NCBI RefSeq assembly: GCF_039621805.1
Contig: NZ_CP155075.1
Location: forward strand, 310,001-374,000
DNA: 64,000 nt
From: Paraburkholderia sp. PREW-6R
GTDB lineage: Bacteria; Pseudomonadota; Gammaproteobacteria; Burkholderiales; Burkholderiaceae
Reading direction: 5' to 3'
Of this stretch, positions 54,638-62,854 are shown piece by piece (position 1 is the stretch's first letter; each line of letters begins with the position of its first letter). A program made the translations under genes and the position numbers. Below the pieces are notes generated by a model that did not search any database, was not told where the DNA came from, and saw only the letters and a list, made by a program, of their open reading frames with translations.

Positions 54638-54783
54638 GAGCGAAGGCCACACCGCGCTTGAACGAGCGGGACAATGCCTGGTGATCGCGCCATGACCTGC
54701 CATTTGTACGGCCACGGCCGCACTGACAGTCGCCTGGCGCAGCGGAATCCGTGCCACGCGTCAAGCGGCGAAGTGGATCGATA

Positions 54784-55563
54784 TTATTGGTCTGCGCTGT
54801 ATTGGCGCCTTAGCCGGTTCGCCGCGTCCTGCAGGATTGCCTGCGCGCGTGATCCCACTGCCGCAGAATAGCGGACCGACGGAATCGCCAGATTGAGCGA
54901 GCCGATTGGAAAACCGGTTGACGATAGAACCGGCACGCCGACCCCCACAATGCCCGGCGTGTATTCCTGCATCGAAAATGCGACGCCTTTCTCGCGTATT
55001 TCATCCAGTTCGAGTATCAGCGCTTCTTTTGACGAAAGGGTGTTGGGCGTGAATTGTTGAAAGATGACCGAGCGAAGGTATTCGCTCCTCATCACCTCGG
55101 GCAGATTGGCGAGGATGACTTTCCCGCCGGACACGGCATATAGCGGCGCAAGATCGCCCAAACGCAAATGCGACAGCAATCTCTGCTGACTGCTGACCGT
55201 GGCTACCACTTCGACCTGATCGCCCTTGAGCTGATTGAGCGCACACGATTCGCGCGTCTGTTGCGTAATGTCCGCCAGAACTGGCGCCGCGCTCGCAATG
55301 AGGTCGCGTGACTGCGTCGTCCGCTGCGCGAGTTTGACGACGGCGTCGCCGAGGCAGTATCCCTTCGTTTCCGATATGTAGCGGATGTAGCCCCTCGCTG
55401 ACAGACTCTGCAATAACTTGGTCAGGCTGCTCTTGGGGATGTCGAGTGCCTGGGCAATTTCGGAGTGGGACATTTCCCGACCCCAGCGCGCAAGCAGTTC
55501 AAAGAGATCGAGCGTCCGGTCCGCTGACTTGACGAAACTGCCCGCTTCAACGTCGTGCTTCAT
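54784..55563 (-). CDS. IclR family transcriptional regulator
   Basis: A 259-residue regulator. The winged helix covers residues 10-75 (SADRTLDLFELLARWGREMS, then IAQALDIPKSSLTKLLQSL). An effector-binding domain follows, ending with GVGVPVLSSTGFPIGSLNLA. It is divergent from the ring-cleavage operon at 55779, with 215 bases between the two starts. A GTTC-N8-GAAC palindrome lies 17 bases before its own start, consistent with autoregulation. It is not a close relative of the IclR protein at 12571. Confidence 0.92.
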   Translation of the reverse strand: MKHDVEAGSFVKSADRTLDLFELLARWGREMSHSEIAQALDIPKSSLTKLLQSLSARGYIRYISETKGYCLGDAVVKLAQRTTQSRDLIASAAPVLADITQQTRESCALNQLKGDQVEVVATVSSQQRLLSHLRLGDLAPLYAVSGGKVILANLPEVMRSEYLRSVIFQQFTPNTLSSKEALILELDEIREKGVAFSMQEYTPGIVGVGVPVLSSTGFPIGSLNLAIPSVRYSAAVGSRAQAILQDAANRLRRQYSADQ

Positions 55564-55579
55564 GGTCTTTGCCTAAAAC

Positions 55580-55595
55580 GTTCACATATGGGAAC
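55580..55595. promoter_or_regulatory. GTTC-N8-GAAC palindrome next to the IclR start
   Basis: GTTCACATATGGGAAC is a dyad with GTTC/GAAC ends, 17 bases before the leftward IclR start at 55563. The same half-sites recur in the large palindrome at 55686-55721, suggesting one protein binds both. Confidence 0.55.
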
Positions 55596-55685
55596 AGGCT
55601 ATAGCTGATGTAAAGGCGCGTCAAGCTCAAACGCGCCATGCGGTTGGGCAAGCTCGAAGAATAAGCCTCCAGGGAGAACCCTTGT

Positions 55686-55721
55686 TGTTCCTCTAAATGA
55701 ACGAGTTCATTATAGAGAACA
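55686..55721. promoter_or_regulatory. 36-bp nested palindrome upstream of the ring-cleavage operon
   Basis: The core AATGAACGAGTTCATT (55696-55711) has perfect 7-bp arms. It is flanked by TGTTCCTCTA on the left and TAGAGAACA on the right, which extend the dyad with a one-base offset. It contains four GTTC/GAAC half-sites, and another GAAC follows at about 55725. It ends 57 bases before the SDR start, where an operator for the divergent IclR regulator would be expected. Confidence 0.65.
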
Positions 55722-55778
55722 TGCGAACGCGGTCCGATCGGTATCGCGGTCCGCACATCCCATGTGAGAGAGGAAACC

Positions 55779-56555
55779 ATGCTTGAGGGGAAGACCATCG
55801 CCGTGACCGGTGTTGCATCCGGAATTGGCGCGGAAACGGCCGTCACATTGAAGGCGATGGGCGCGAGTGTAGTGGGTGTAGATCGCGTGGTGCCCACGCA
55901 CGATGCATGCAGCGCTTTTCATCATGCCGATCTGTCCGATCCGCAAGCCATCGATCAACTGGTCGACGTGCTGCCTTCCGGTTTGAACGGTCTGTGCAAT
56001 ATCGCGGGCGTGCCACCTACGGCGCCGCCGGATCTTGTGTTGAAAGTCAACGTGCTGGCCCTTAAACGTCTTACCACGCAATTGATCGACAAACTGGCCG
56101 ACGGTGCGTCCATCGTGAACCTGGCATCGCTCGCGGGATTCGACTGGGCCAGGTCGGTCGACGAAATCAATGCGTTCAACGCGGTCGATTTCGATACTGT
56201 CGATGCGTTTTGCGAACGGTTTGAGATTGAAGGTGCGCGTAGCTATTTCTTCTCGAAAGAGTACCTGATTGCGTGGACCTTCATGAACCGTTGGACATGG
56301 CGCGACAGAAATATACGCATGAATTGCGTGAGTCCGGGCCCGGTCCAAACGCCGATCCTCAAAGATTTCATCGCCACGCTTGGCGAGCGGGTCGAAGAGG
56401 ACATGAAGATCATGGACCGCCCGGCAACGCCGGCGGACATCGCACCTGTGGTGGCATTCCTGCAAACGGATGGCGCGCGCTGGCTGCGCGGTGCGAATCT
56501 GACGGCGGATGGCGGCATGTCTTCGCATATCGCACTGGCCCGGCAAGGGCTTTGA
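55779..56555 (+). CDS. SDR family oxidoreductase
   Basis: A 258-residue short-chain dehydrogenase. It has TGVASGIGAETAVT at the N-terminus, NIAG, a catalytic Ser in NLASLAGF and YFFSKEYL as the YxxxK site. RMNCVSPGPVQTPI follows. The ring of residues near NLASLAGFDWARS is longer than usual, suggesting an altered lid. Some relatives are 3-alpha-hydroxysteroid dehydrogenase/carbonyl reductases. AGAGGAAACC precedes ATG 55779. It is the first gene of an operon directed away from the IclR gene. Confidence 0.9.
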   Translation: MLEGKTIAVTGVASGIGAETAVTLKAMGASVVGVDRVVPTHDACSAFHHADLSDPQAIDQLVDVLPSGLNGLCNIAGVPPTAPPDLVLKVNVLALKRLTTQLIDKLADGASIVNLASLAGFDWARSVDEINAFNAVDFDTVDAFCERFEIEGARSYFFSKEYLIAWTFMNRWTWRDRNIRMNCVSPGPVQTPILKDFIATLGERVEEDMKIMDRPATPADIAPVVAFLQTDGARWLRGANLTADGGMSSHIALARQGL

Positions 56556-56581
56556 TCCAACACTTACCGGAGACGATCAGA

Positions 56582-57493
56582 ATGACAATGCTCGCACACG
56601 CCCGCACGGTCGACGATGCGAAAACAGAGTACTCGATCAACGGACCGCTTCTGATGCCGTTTTCGAATGTCAGGCATTTGCCGTATCCGGGCAAACTGCG
56701 CGCGACTCAACTCGCTGGCTTCGCGGAATTATCGCTGCATCCGCATGAGGTACGGGACATCATGGCGGGCGGCACATCAGCACGCGACATGCTGAGCATG
56801 GCGGCCGACCACGGCGTTCGCATCACCCGGCTCGATCCGCTCAGTAACTGGAACCCGCGCTGGCTTCCGACGAACATGGATGCCGAGTACATTCGCGACT
56901 TCAATATCCCCGCAGTCGAATTTTTCGACTTGTGTGAGCAACTCGGCTGCGGCTATGCAAGCCTGAATGCGACTTTTGCTGCGGGACTTGTACCATTCGA
57001 AGAAATCGTCGAATACTACATGGCTACCTGCAAACTGGCGCACGAGCACGGCGTAATCTGCGACATCGAGAACCTGCCAATGTGGGGTGTTGCAACACTC
57101 CAGCAGGCATGGGACATCGTGTGTGCTGCCGACATGCCCAACGGTGGCATTGTGTTCGACACGCTGCATTTTATTCGCAGCCATTCAGATCTCGCGACGT
57201 TGGCTTCGATTCCAGGCAGTGCGATCCACTGTGTTCAGGTGAACGACGGACCACTGGAGCTTCCGGCCGGCGTCACGCTGGAAGAGAACTGCTTCGACCG
57301 CCTGTGGCCGGGAGAAGGCGAATTTCCGCTAATCGACATGCTTCGCACGCTCGCGCGTACGGGTGGGCTCAACCAGGTCAATCCGGAAGTGTTCTCACCA
57401 CACAATCGCACGAAGAGCGCGGAAGCGATTGCGAAGCTGTCGTCGGATTCGATGCGCAGCGTGTTGACTGAAGCGGGCATTGCTTTCGCGTAA
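56582..57493 (+). CDS. Sugar phosphate isomerase/epimerase family TIM-barrel protein
   Basis: A 303-residue AP-endonuclease-2-fold protein. Candidate metal ligands are Glu in ICDIENLPMWG, Asp in GIVFDTLHFIRS, His in IHCVQVNDG and Glu in QVNPEVFSP. The first 30 residues are an extra leader compared with shorter relatives. GGAG lies nine bases before ATG 56582, and the same frame further upstream is a shadow. It may isomerise or dehydrate a polyhydroxylated ring precursor before ring cleavage. A different TIM-barrel family member is at 13901. Confidence 0.87.
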   Translation: MTMLAHARTVDDAKTEYSINGPLLMPFSNVRHLPYPGKLRATQLAGFAELSLHPHEVRDIMAGGTSARDMLSMAADHGVRITRLDPLSNWNPRWLPTNMDAEYIRDFNIPAVEFFDLCEQLGCGYASLNATFAAGLVPFEEIVEYYMATCKLAHEHGVICDIENLPMWGVATLQQAWDIVCAADMPNGGIVFDTLHFIRSHSDLATLASIPGSAIHCVQVNDGPLELPAGVTLEENCFDRLWPGEGEFPLIDMLRTLARTGGLNQVNPEVFSPHNRTKSAEAIAKLSSDSMRSVLTEAGIAFA

Positions 57494-57544
57494 ATGCGGC
57501 GAGCGCCGTTTCTGAACGATTCAGCAGACCGAGCAGGAAAAGAT

Positions 57545-58423
57545 ATGGACTCGCACGAAAAGGGTTATTTCACTGAGGCCAACTCGATCGAAGTCGTGAC
57601 CGGGCGAAACGAGAAGGCCACGAACGAGCGCGTGAAGTTTGCGATGGAAGTCATCACCCGCAAACTGCACGAAGCCGTCAAGGAGATAGAGCCCACGCAA
57701 CAGGAATGGTTGAACGCCATTCTGTTCCTGACGCAGACAGGTCATCTTTGTGATGAGTGGCGACAGGAGTTCATACTGCTGTCGGACGTGCTGGGCGTGT
57801 CCATGCTCGTCGATGCGATCAATCACCGCAAGCCGTCGGGCGCAACGGAGAGTACCGTGCTGGGCCCGTTTCACGTTGCGAGCGCTCCGGTGCTGGAGAT
57901 GGGTGCGAATATTTGCCTCGATCAGAAGGGTGAGCCGATGCTCGTGCGCGGCCGCGTTCTGGATATGGAAGGCAAACCGATCGCGAATGCGACGCTCGAC
58001 GTCTGGCAGGCGAATGACGAAGGCTTTTACGACGTTCAGCAACGCGGCATTCAGCCCGATTTCAACCTGCGTGGCGTGTTTCGCACACAAGATGATGGGC
58101 AGTACTGGTTCAGGGCGGTCAAACCCAGGTTTTATCCCATTCCAGACGACGGCACGGTCGGCGAACTGCTCGGACTGCTCGGGCGGCATCCCTATCGCCC
58201 GGCGCATCTGCATTTCATCGTGAAAGCGGACGGGTTCGCCGCGCTGACCACGCATATTTTCGATCCGGACGACGAATACATCCATTCGGACGCCGTATTC
58301 GGCGTCAAGCAGAGTCTGATGGTGCATTTCGAGCGAGTCAGCGATCCCGAGCGGATAGAGGCGAGCCAATTCGGTGGGCCATTCTGGGAACTCCACTATG
58401 ACTTTGTGTTGACGAACGCGTAA
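57545..58423 (+). CDS. Intradiol ring-cleavage dioxygenase (hydroxyquinol 1,2-dioxygenase-like)
   Basis: A 292-residue non-haem Fe(III) dioxygenase. The helical N-terminal dioxygenase domain covers about residues 20-95, and the catalytic beta domain starts TESTVLGPFHVASAP. The four iron ligands are visible as Tyr162, Tyr197, His221 and His223 (GFYD, FYPIP, RPAHLHF). Length and the LGPFH block fit hydroxyquinol 1,2-dioxygenases better than catechol 1,2-dioxygenases. AGGA precedes ATG 57545. It should open a trihydroxylated aromatic ring to maleylacetate or an analogue, but no maleylacetate reductase gene is visible here. Confidence 0.92.
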   Translation: MDSHEKGYFTEANSIEVVTGRNEKATNERVKFAMEVITRKLHEAVKEIEPTQQEWLNAILFLTQTGHLCDEWRQEFILLSDVLGVSMLVDAINHRKPSGATESTVLGPFHVASAPVLEMGANICLDQKGEPMLVRGRVLDMEGKPIANATLDVWQANDEGFYDVQQRGIQPDFNLRGVFRTQDDGQYWFRAVKPRFYPIPDDGTVGELLGLLGRHPYRPAHLHFIVKADGFAALTTHIFDPDDEYIHSDAVFGVKQSLMVHFERVSDPERIEASQFGGPFWELHYDFVLTNA

Positions 58424-58480
58424 CGATCGAACGGTATCCGGCGTTCGAATGATCTGCAAAAAGGGGCAACAGGAGAAGAC

Positions 58481-59104
58481 ATGTCAGAAAGTGGCGAAGT
58501 GTATGAGCGGCTCGCAATACGGGACTTGCTCGAAGACTGGGTAGTACTGAGAGACGCGGGCGACTGGACCGGTTTTCGCAAGGTATGGCACGACGACGGC
58601 CGCATGATGGCAACGTGGACTCAAGGTACGGCCGACGAATTCATTGCGATGAGCGTCGCGGGCTGGGAAAAGGGCGTCAGCATCCTGCATTTTCTTGGCG
58701 GCACGTCGATCACTCTTGCGGGCAATCGTGCCATCGCGCAAACGAAGATGACCATCTCGCAGCGCGGCACGCTGGAAGGTGTGCTATGCGATGTCGTGTG
58801 CACGGGGCGTTTCTATGATTTTCTCGAGAAACGTAATGGACGGTGGGGCCTCGTGCTCCGTCAGCCTATCTATGAAAAAGATCGGGCCGATCCCGTCGAT
58901 CCTTCTGCGTCGCTAAAGCTCGATCAGACGCTGCTTGATCGTTTCCCGGCGGGTTATCGCCATCTGGCTTATCTGCAATCGCAAATTGGCTACACGGTGA
59001 AGCTGAACATGCCGGGCCTGAAGGGACCGGAAGTCGAGGCGCTTTACGAAAGCGGTCGCCGATATCTGCACAACGACGCGCCGGCAGTAGCGCCGACATT
59101 CTGA
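58481..59104 (+). CDS. SnoaL-like/NTF2-fold protein
   Basis: A 207-residue protein. The N-terminal two thirds match the NTF2-like fold (YERLAIRDLLEDWVVLRDAG, GRMMATWTQGTADEFI, GRFYDFLEKRNGRWGLV). The C-terminal extension of about 60 residues (LLDRFPAGYRHLAYLQSQIG) is longer than typical SnoaL domains. Relatives are small hydratases, isomerases, dehydrochlorinases or dioxygenase beta subunits. ACAGGAG precedes the ATG. It sits between the dioxygenase and the aldehyde dehydrogenase and may handle the same substrate. Confidence 0.8.
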   Translation: MSESGEVYERLAIRDLLEDWVVLRDAGDWTGFRKVWHDDGRMMATWTQGTADEFIAMSVAGWEKGVSILHFLGGTSITLAGNRAIAQTKMTISQRGTLEGVLCDVVCTGRFYDFLEKRNGRWGLVLRQPIYEKDRADPVDPSASLKLDQTLLDRFPAGYRHLAYLQSQIGYTVKLNMPGLKGPEVEALYESGRRYLHNDAPAVAPTF

Positions 59105-59113
59105 GGAGACACC

Positions 59114-60562
59114 GTGGCATCCATTAATCTGTTCATCAACGGCGCAGACGCGGCGGCGGCCAGCGGCAAGACTTTCACGCGTTCGAATCCGGTGAGTGGC
59201 GATGTGGTGAGCACCGCCGCCGCGGCCGGCCCTGCCGACGCTGTGCGTGCAATCGAGGCTGCACAGGCCGCGTTTCCGGCGTGGTCCGCTACGCCGCCGG
59301 CCGCTCGCAGGGCGCTGATGTTGCGCGCGGCGGAGCGTTTGCTCGAATCGAGCGACAGCATCGTCGCGATGATGGTCAAGGAAACGGGTGCGGCCACGAG
59401 CTGGGCGAGCTTTAACGTCAAGCTGGGCTGCGATCTGTTACGCGAAGCGGGCGCGATGACTACGCAGCTGACCGGCGATGTCATTCCAACTGAAAAGGCC
59501 GGTTGTCTGTCGATTGCCTCACGTGAGCCTTGGGGCGTGTGTCTCGGCATCGCACCGTGGAACGCGCCAATCGTGCTGTTCGTTCGCGCGTTCGCGATGG
59601 CCGTCGCGTGCGGCAACACCGTCGTGCTGAAATCGTCCGAGCTGTGTCCCGGCACGCACTACCTTATTACGAAAGCCGTCACAGAGGGCACGTTTCCGCC
59701 CGGCGTCGTCAATCTTGTGAGCCATGCGGCCGAAGACGCCCCCGAAGTCGTGCAATGTCTGCTCGCGCATCCGGCGGTGCGGCATATCAACCTCACGGGA
59801 TCGAGCCACGTCGGAAGCATCATCGCGCGCCAGGCGGGCGAGTTGCTCAAGCCGGTGTTGCTCGAACTCGGCGGGAAATCGCCGATCGTCGTACTGGAAG
59901 ACGCGAACATCGACGACGCCGTCGACGCAGCGATCTTCGGCTCCTTCATGCATCAGGGGCAGATCTGTATGGCGACAGGCCGCGTGATCGTCGTCGACGA
60001 GATCGCAGACGTGTTCGTCGAGCGCTTCGCCCGCAGAGCGGCGAGCCTCGAAGCCGGCGATCCGGACGCTGGCGCGGCGCTGGGCGCAATGATCAGCGAG
60101 GCATCGGTCAAGCGTGTGAACGCGCTGATCGACGACGCGATCGCGAAGGGCGCCGAACGCAAAAGCGGCGGCGTGGCGCGCGGCGCGATCATGAACGCCA
60201 CGGTGCTGGATCGCGTAACGCCCGACATGGACATCTATCGCGCCGAAGCTTTCGGGCCCGTCGCACCTGTGATCCGCGTGCGTGATGACGAGGAGGCGAT
60301 TCGCGTCGCCAACGATACGGAATACGGTCTCTCCGCTGCCGTATTCAGTCAGAACATCAATCGGGCGCTGACCGTTAGCCGCCGGATCGAAAGTGGAATC
60401 TGTCATATCAACGGGCCGACGATCCAGGACGAAGCGCAAATTCCGTTCGGCGGTGTAAAAGCGAGCGGTCACGGCCGCTTTGGCGGTCGTGGCGGAGTAG
60501 AAGCGTTCACCTACTCACGCTGGATTACCGTTGAAACGCAAAGACCTCACTATCCGTTCTGA
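59114..60562 (+). CDS. Aldehyde dehydrogenase (salicylaldehyde/vanillin-dehydrogenase-like)
   Basis: A 482-residue ALDH. Glu251 lies in LELGGKSP and the nucleophile Cys285 in MHQGQICMATGR. The blocks INLTGSSHVGSIIARQAGE and GFGGRGGVEAFTYSRWITVE-type end (here RFGGRGGVEAFTYSRWITVE) are typical of the salicylaldehyde/aromatic aldehyde dehydrogenase branch. The GTG start at 59114 has GAGGAGA upstream. It probably oxidises an aromatic aldehyde to the acid that feeds ring hydroxylation and cleavage. Confidence 0.9.
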   Translation: MASINLFINGADAAAASGKTFTRSNPVSGDVVSTAAAAGPADAVRAIEAAQAAFPAWSATPPAARRALMLRAAERLLESSDSIVAMMVKETGAATSWASFNVKLGCDLLREAGAMTTQLTGDVIPTEKAGCLSIASREPWGVCLGIAPWNAPIVLFVRAFAMAVACGNTVVLKSSELCPGTHYLITKAVTEGTFPPGVVNLVSHAAEDAPEVVQCLLAHPAVRHINLTGSSHVGSIIARQAGELLKPVLLELGGKSPIVVLEDANIDDAVDAAIFGSFMHQGQICMATGRVIVVDEIADVFVERFARRAASLEAGDPDAGAALGAMISEASVKRVNALIDDAIAKGAERKSGGVARGAIMNATVLDRVTPDMDIYRAEAFGPVAPVIRVRDDEEAIRVANDTEYGLSAAVFSQNINRALTVSRRIESGICHINGPTIQDEAQIPFGGVKASGHGRFGGRGGVEAFTYSRWITVETQRPHYPF

Positions 60563-60680
60563 TTGATACAGCGCGGTCCCAGGCCGTTCAGCGGCGTGGG
60601 GTCTGCGCAGTTCAAAGAAAGTAGGATTACTAATTTAAAGATACAACCGTTGGCATGGCTGCTACACGAGGAGACAGACG

Positions 60681-61793
60681 ATGAGCAAGATTTCATTCAA
60701 AGGTAAGCACGGCGTTCGTTCACTGGCGCGCATGGCGTTGGGCTCAGCAACCAGTGTGTTGATGGCGGTGTCGAGTGTGGCAGTTTACGCGACACCCGCA
60801 AAAGTACCGGGCATCTATTTCGGCATCGGAACAGAGTCGAGCGAGTACTGGGCCGCGACCGTGGTCGGCGCGAAGGCGGTAGCGGCTTCCGTGAATGCGC
60901 GACTGCAGGTCATGACGAGTGAATTTCAGGGGCAAAAATTTCTGCAGGACTACGGCGCGATCTTCGCGGCGGGCTGCAAGGATTGCGTGGCGATTCTCGA
61001 CCCTGTGTCGAGTGCATTCACGAAAGCGATCGTGGATCGCGCAACGGCGGCGGACGCCAAGGTCATCACGATCTGGAATCGGCCCGACAACATCCATCCG
61101 TATGACATGGACTCTGATAACTGGGTCGCCCACATTGCGTTTGACGGTGTCGAGTCGGGTTACAGAAACGGCTTGGCGCTCTGCAAGGCAATCGGTGGAA
61201 AAGGCGGCGTAGTGGCGATCGAAGGCGTAGCGGACAATCCGTCCACCAAACAACGCTTCGCGGGTCTGACAAAGGCGTTGGCGGAATGTCCCGGCATGAA
61301 GCTGCTGGACAGACAGTACGCCGATTGGGACCAGACAAAGGCGCAAGTGCTGACGCGTGGCTGGCTTGCGCGCTACAACGGCAACCTGAAGGCGGTTTTC
61401 TCCGAGAACGATTCAATGGCGATCGGCGCCGTCGCGGCGCTCAAGGAACGCGGCCTTGCCGGCAAGGTTGCCGTATCGGGCAGCGACGGCTCGGTTGCCG
61501 CACTGAATCTCATCAAATCGGGCGACATGGTGTCCACCATGTGGATCGATGGCGTGATGCAGGGTGCGTTCGCTACTGCTCTAGGTTACGGCGCGGCGTC
61601 CGGCGACATCGACCTGCACAAACTTTCGCATGCGCAACGCGATGTGTACCTCAAGCAAACACTGGTCACGAAAGACAACGTGGACGAGATCCTGAACCAC
61701 AAGGTCGATCCGGCTGATTACACCTATGAAAAGGTCAAGGCGAGAATGTGGCAGGGCGTGGCAAGCCAGATTCCCGCTTCTGCATTCAAGTGA
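60681..61793 (+). CDS. Sugar-type ABC transporter substrate-binding protein (RbsB-like)
   Basis: A 370-residue type I periplasmic binding protein with an N-terminal export signal of about 40 residues, ending near SSVAVYA. Family blocks are GIYFGIGTESSEYW, the central GVVAIEGVADNPSTKQRFAG, and AVFSENDSMAIGAVAAL plus VSGSDGSVAAL. ACGAGGAGA precedes the ATG. It starts a three-gene transporter segment (binding protein, permease, ATPase), 118 bases after the ALDH gene. The solute may be a sugar conjugate, polyol or aromatic glycoside. Confidence 0.9.
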   Translation: MSKISFKGKHGVRSLARMALGSATSVLMAVSSVAVYATPAKVPGIYFGIGTESSEYWAATVVGAKAVAASVNARLQVMTSEFQGQKFLQDYGAIFAAGCKDCVAILDPVSSAFTKAIVDRATAADAKVITIWNRPDNIHPYDMDSDNWVAHIAFDGVESGYRNGLALCKAIGGKGGVVAIEGVADNPSTKQRFAGLTKALAECPGMKLLDRQYADWDQTKAQVLTRGWLARYNGNLKAVFSENDSMAIGAVAALKERGLAGKVAVSGSDGSVAALNLIKSGDMVSTMWIDGVMQGAFATALGYGAASGDIDLHKLSHAQRDVYLKQTLVTKDNVDEILNHKVDPADYTYEKVKARMWQGVASQIPASAFK

Positions 61794-61891
61794 ACTTGCG
61801 TGAAGGGCGCAGCGGCCACCACGTCCGCTGCGCTCCGACGTGCTCGCCCACCATCCAACACACTCAATTGCGAAACTGGCCGGCCAATCTC

Positions 61892-62854
61892 ATGAACCTG
61901 TTCCGCTCCCACATTCGCGACCGGGGCCCCTTGCTCGTGCTGCTGGTGCTCGTATCGCTCTTTTCATTCGCAGGTGACGGCTTCGCGAGCCTCGACAATC
62001 TGCTCTCTATTGTCGAAACGAGCGCCATTCCTGCCATTGCCGCAGTCGGGCTGACGTTTGTCATGCTGCAAGGGTCCATTGATCTATCTGTAGAGGGTAT
62101 TGCCTCACTGGCCTGCATTCTGGCGGGTTTGTATGTCGGCAATACGATCACGGCGCATCACGACCTCGGCGTCGCGCTCGTCATATCGCTCGGAGCGGGG
62201 TTGCTGTTTGGCGTATTCAACGGGTTGATGTATACGCGCTTGCGGATCCCATCGCTAATCGTGACGCTGGGAACGTGGTTCGTGGCAGGCGGACTCGCCA
62301 CGTATCTGTTTCCGTCGCGGCAGCCGCAAATCACCGACACCAATTTCCTCTCGCTTGCGTTGAGCAAACACTTCGGACTGAGCGGCATTGTGTACGTGGC
62401 GGTTCTGGTCATCGCGATCGCATGGATCGTGCAAACGCGCACAAGGATCGGGCGGCTCAGTTATGGGATTGGCGGAGACGAAAGACTGATCCGGCTCGCG
62501 GGGTTGAATGTCGACCGGATCAAGCTCGTCGTCTTTGCAATGTCGGGCTTTCTGTCTGCGCTTTGCGGAGTACTGCTTGCGGCGCAACTTGGCGTGGGCA
62601 ATTCGAGGGCCGGGGATGGTCTGCTGTTTCCTGCCATCAGCGCGGCCGTGATCGGCGGAACCTTGCTGAGCGGCGGACGAGGCGGCGTTCTCCAATCCCT
62701 GACGGGCGTGCTTATTCTGTCCGTGCTGCGCAACGGGCTCCTTCAGGTGGGCCTCGACCCCCTGCTTATTCAGGTCGTGGAAGGCGCCACGATAGTGCTG
62801 GCCGTCGTGGTGGGATCGTGGCATCTGCGTGCAAAACTGAGGGTTGCGAAATGA
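61892..62854 (+). CDS. Sugar-type ABC transporter permease (RbsC-like)
   Basis: A 320-residue membrane protein with about nine or ten helices. Family blocks are MLQGSIDLSVEGIASLACIL, FNGLMYTRLRIPSLIVTLG and IGGTLLSGGRGGVLQSLTG. The ATG at 61892 is used; an upstream frame runs into the previous gene. Its stop overlaps the ATPase start by four bases (ATGA). It forms the homodimeric membrane channel of the importer. Confidence 0.9.
   Translation: MNLFRSHIRDRGPLLVLLVLVSLFSFAGDGFASLDNLLSIVETSAIPAIAAVGLTFVMLQGSIDLSVEGIASLACILAGLYVGNTITAHHDLGVALVISLGAGLLFGVFNGLMYTRLRIPSLIVTLGTWFVAGGLATYLFPSRQPQITDTNFLSLALSKHFGLSGIVYVAVLVIAIAWIVQTRTRIGRLSYGIGGDERLIRLAGLNVDRIKLVVFAMSGFLSALCGVLLAAQLGVGNSRAGDGLLFPAISAAVIGGTLLSGGRGGVLQSLTGVLILSVLRNGLLQVGLDPLLIQVVEGATIVLAVVVGSWHLRAKLRVAK

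Noticed and set aside
54376..54723. Leftward 115-codon frame with a hydrophobic stretch between the AraC and IclR genes
   Set aside because: It overlaps the AraC gene's 3' end and has no start signal; the hydrophobic part spans the inverted repeat and is probably fortuitous.
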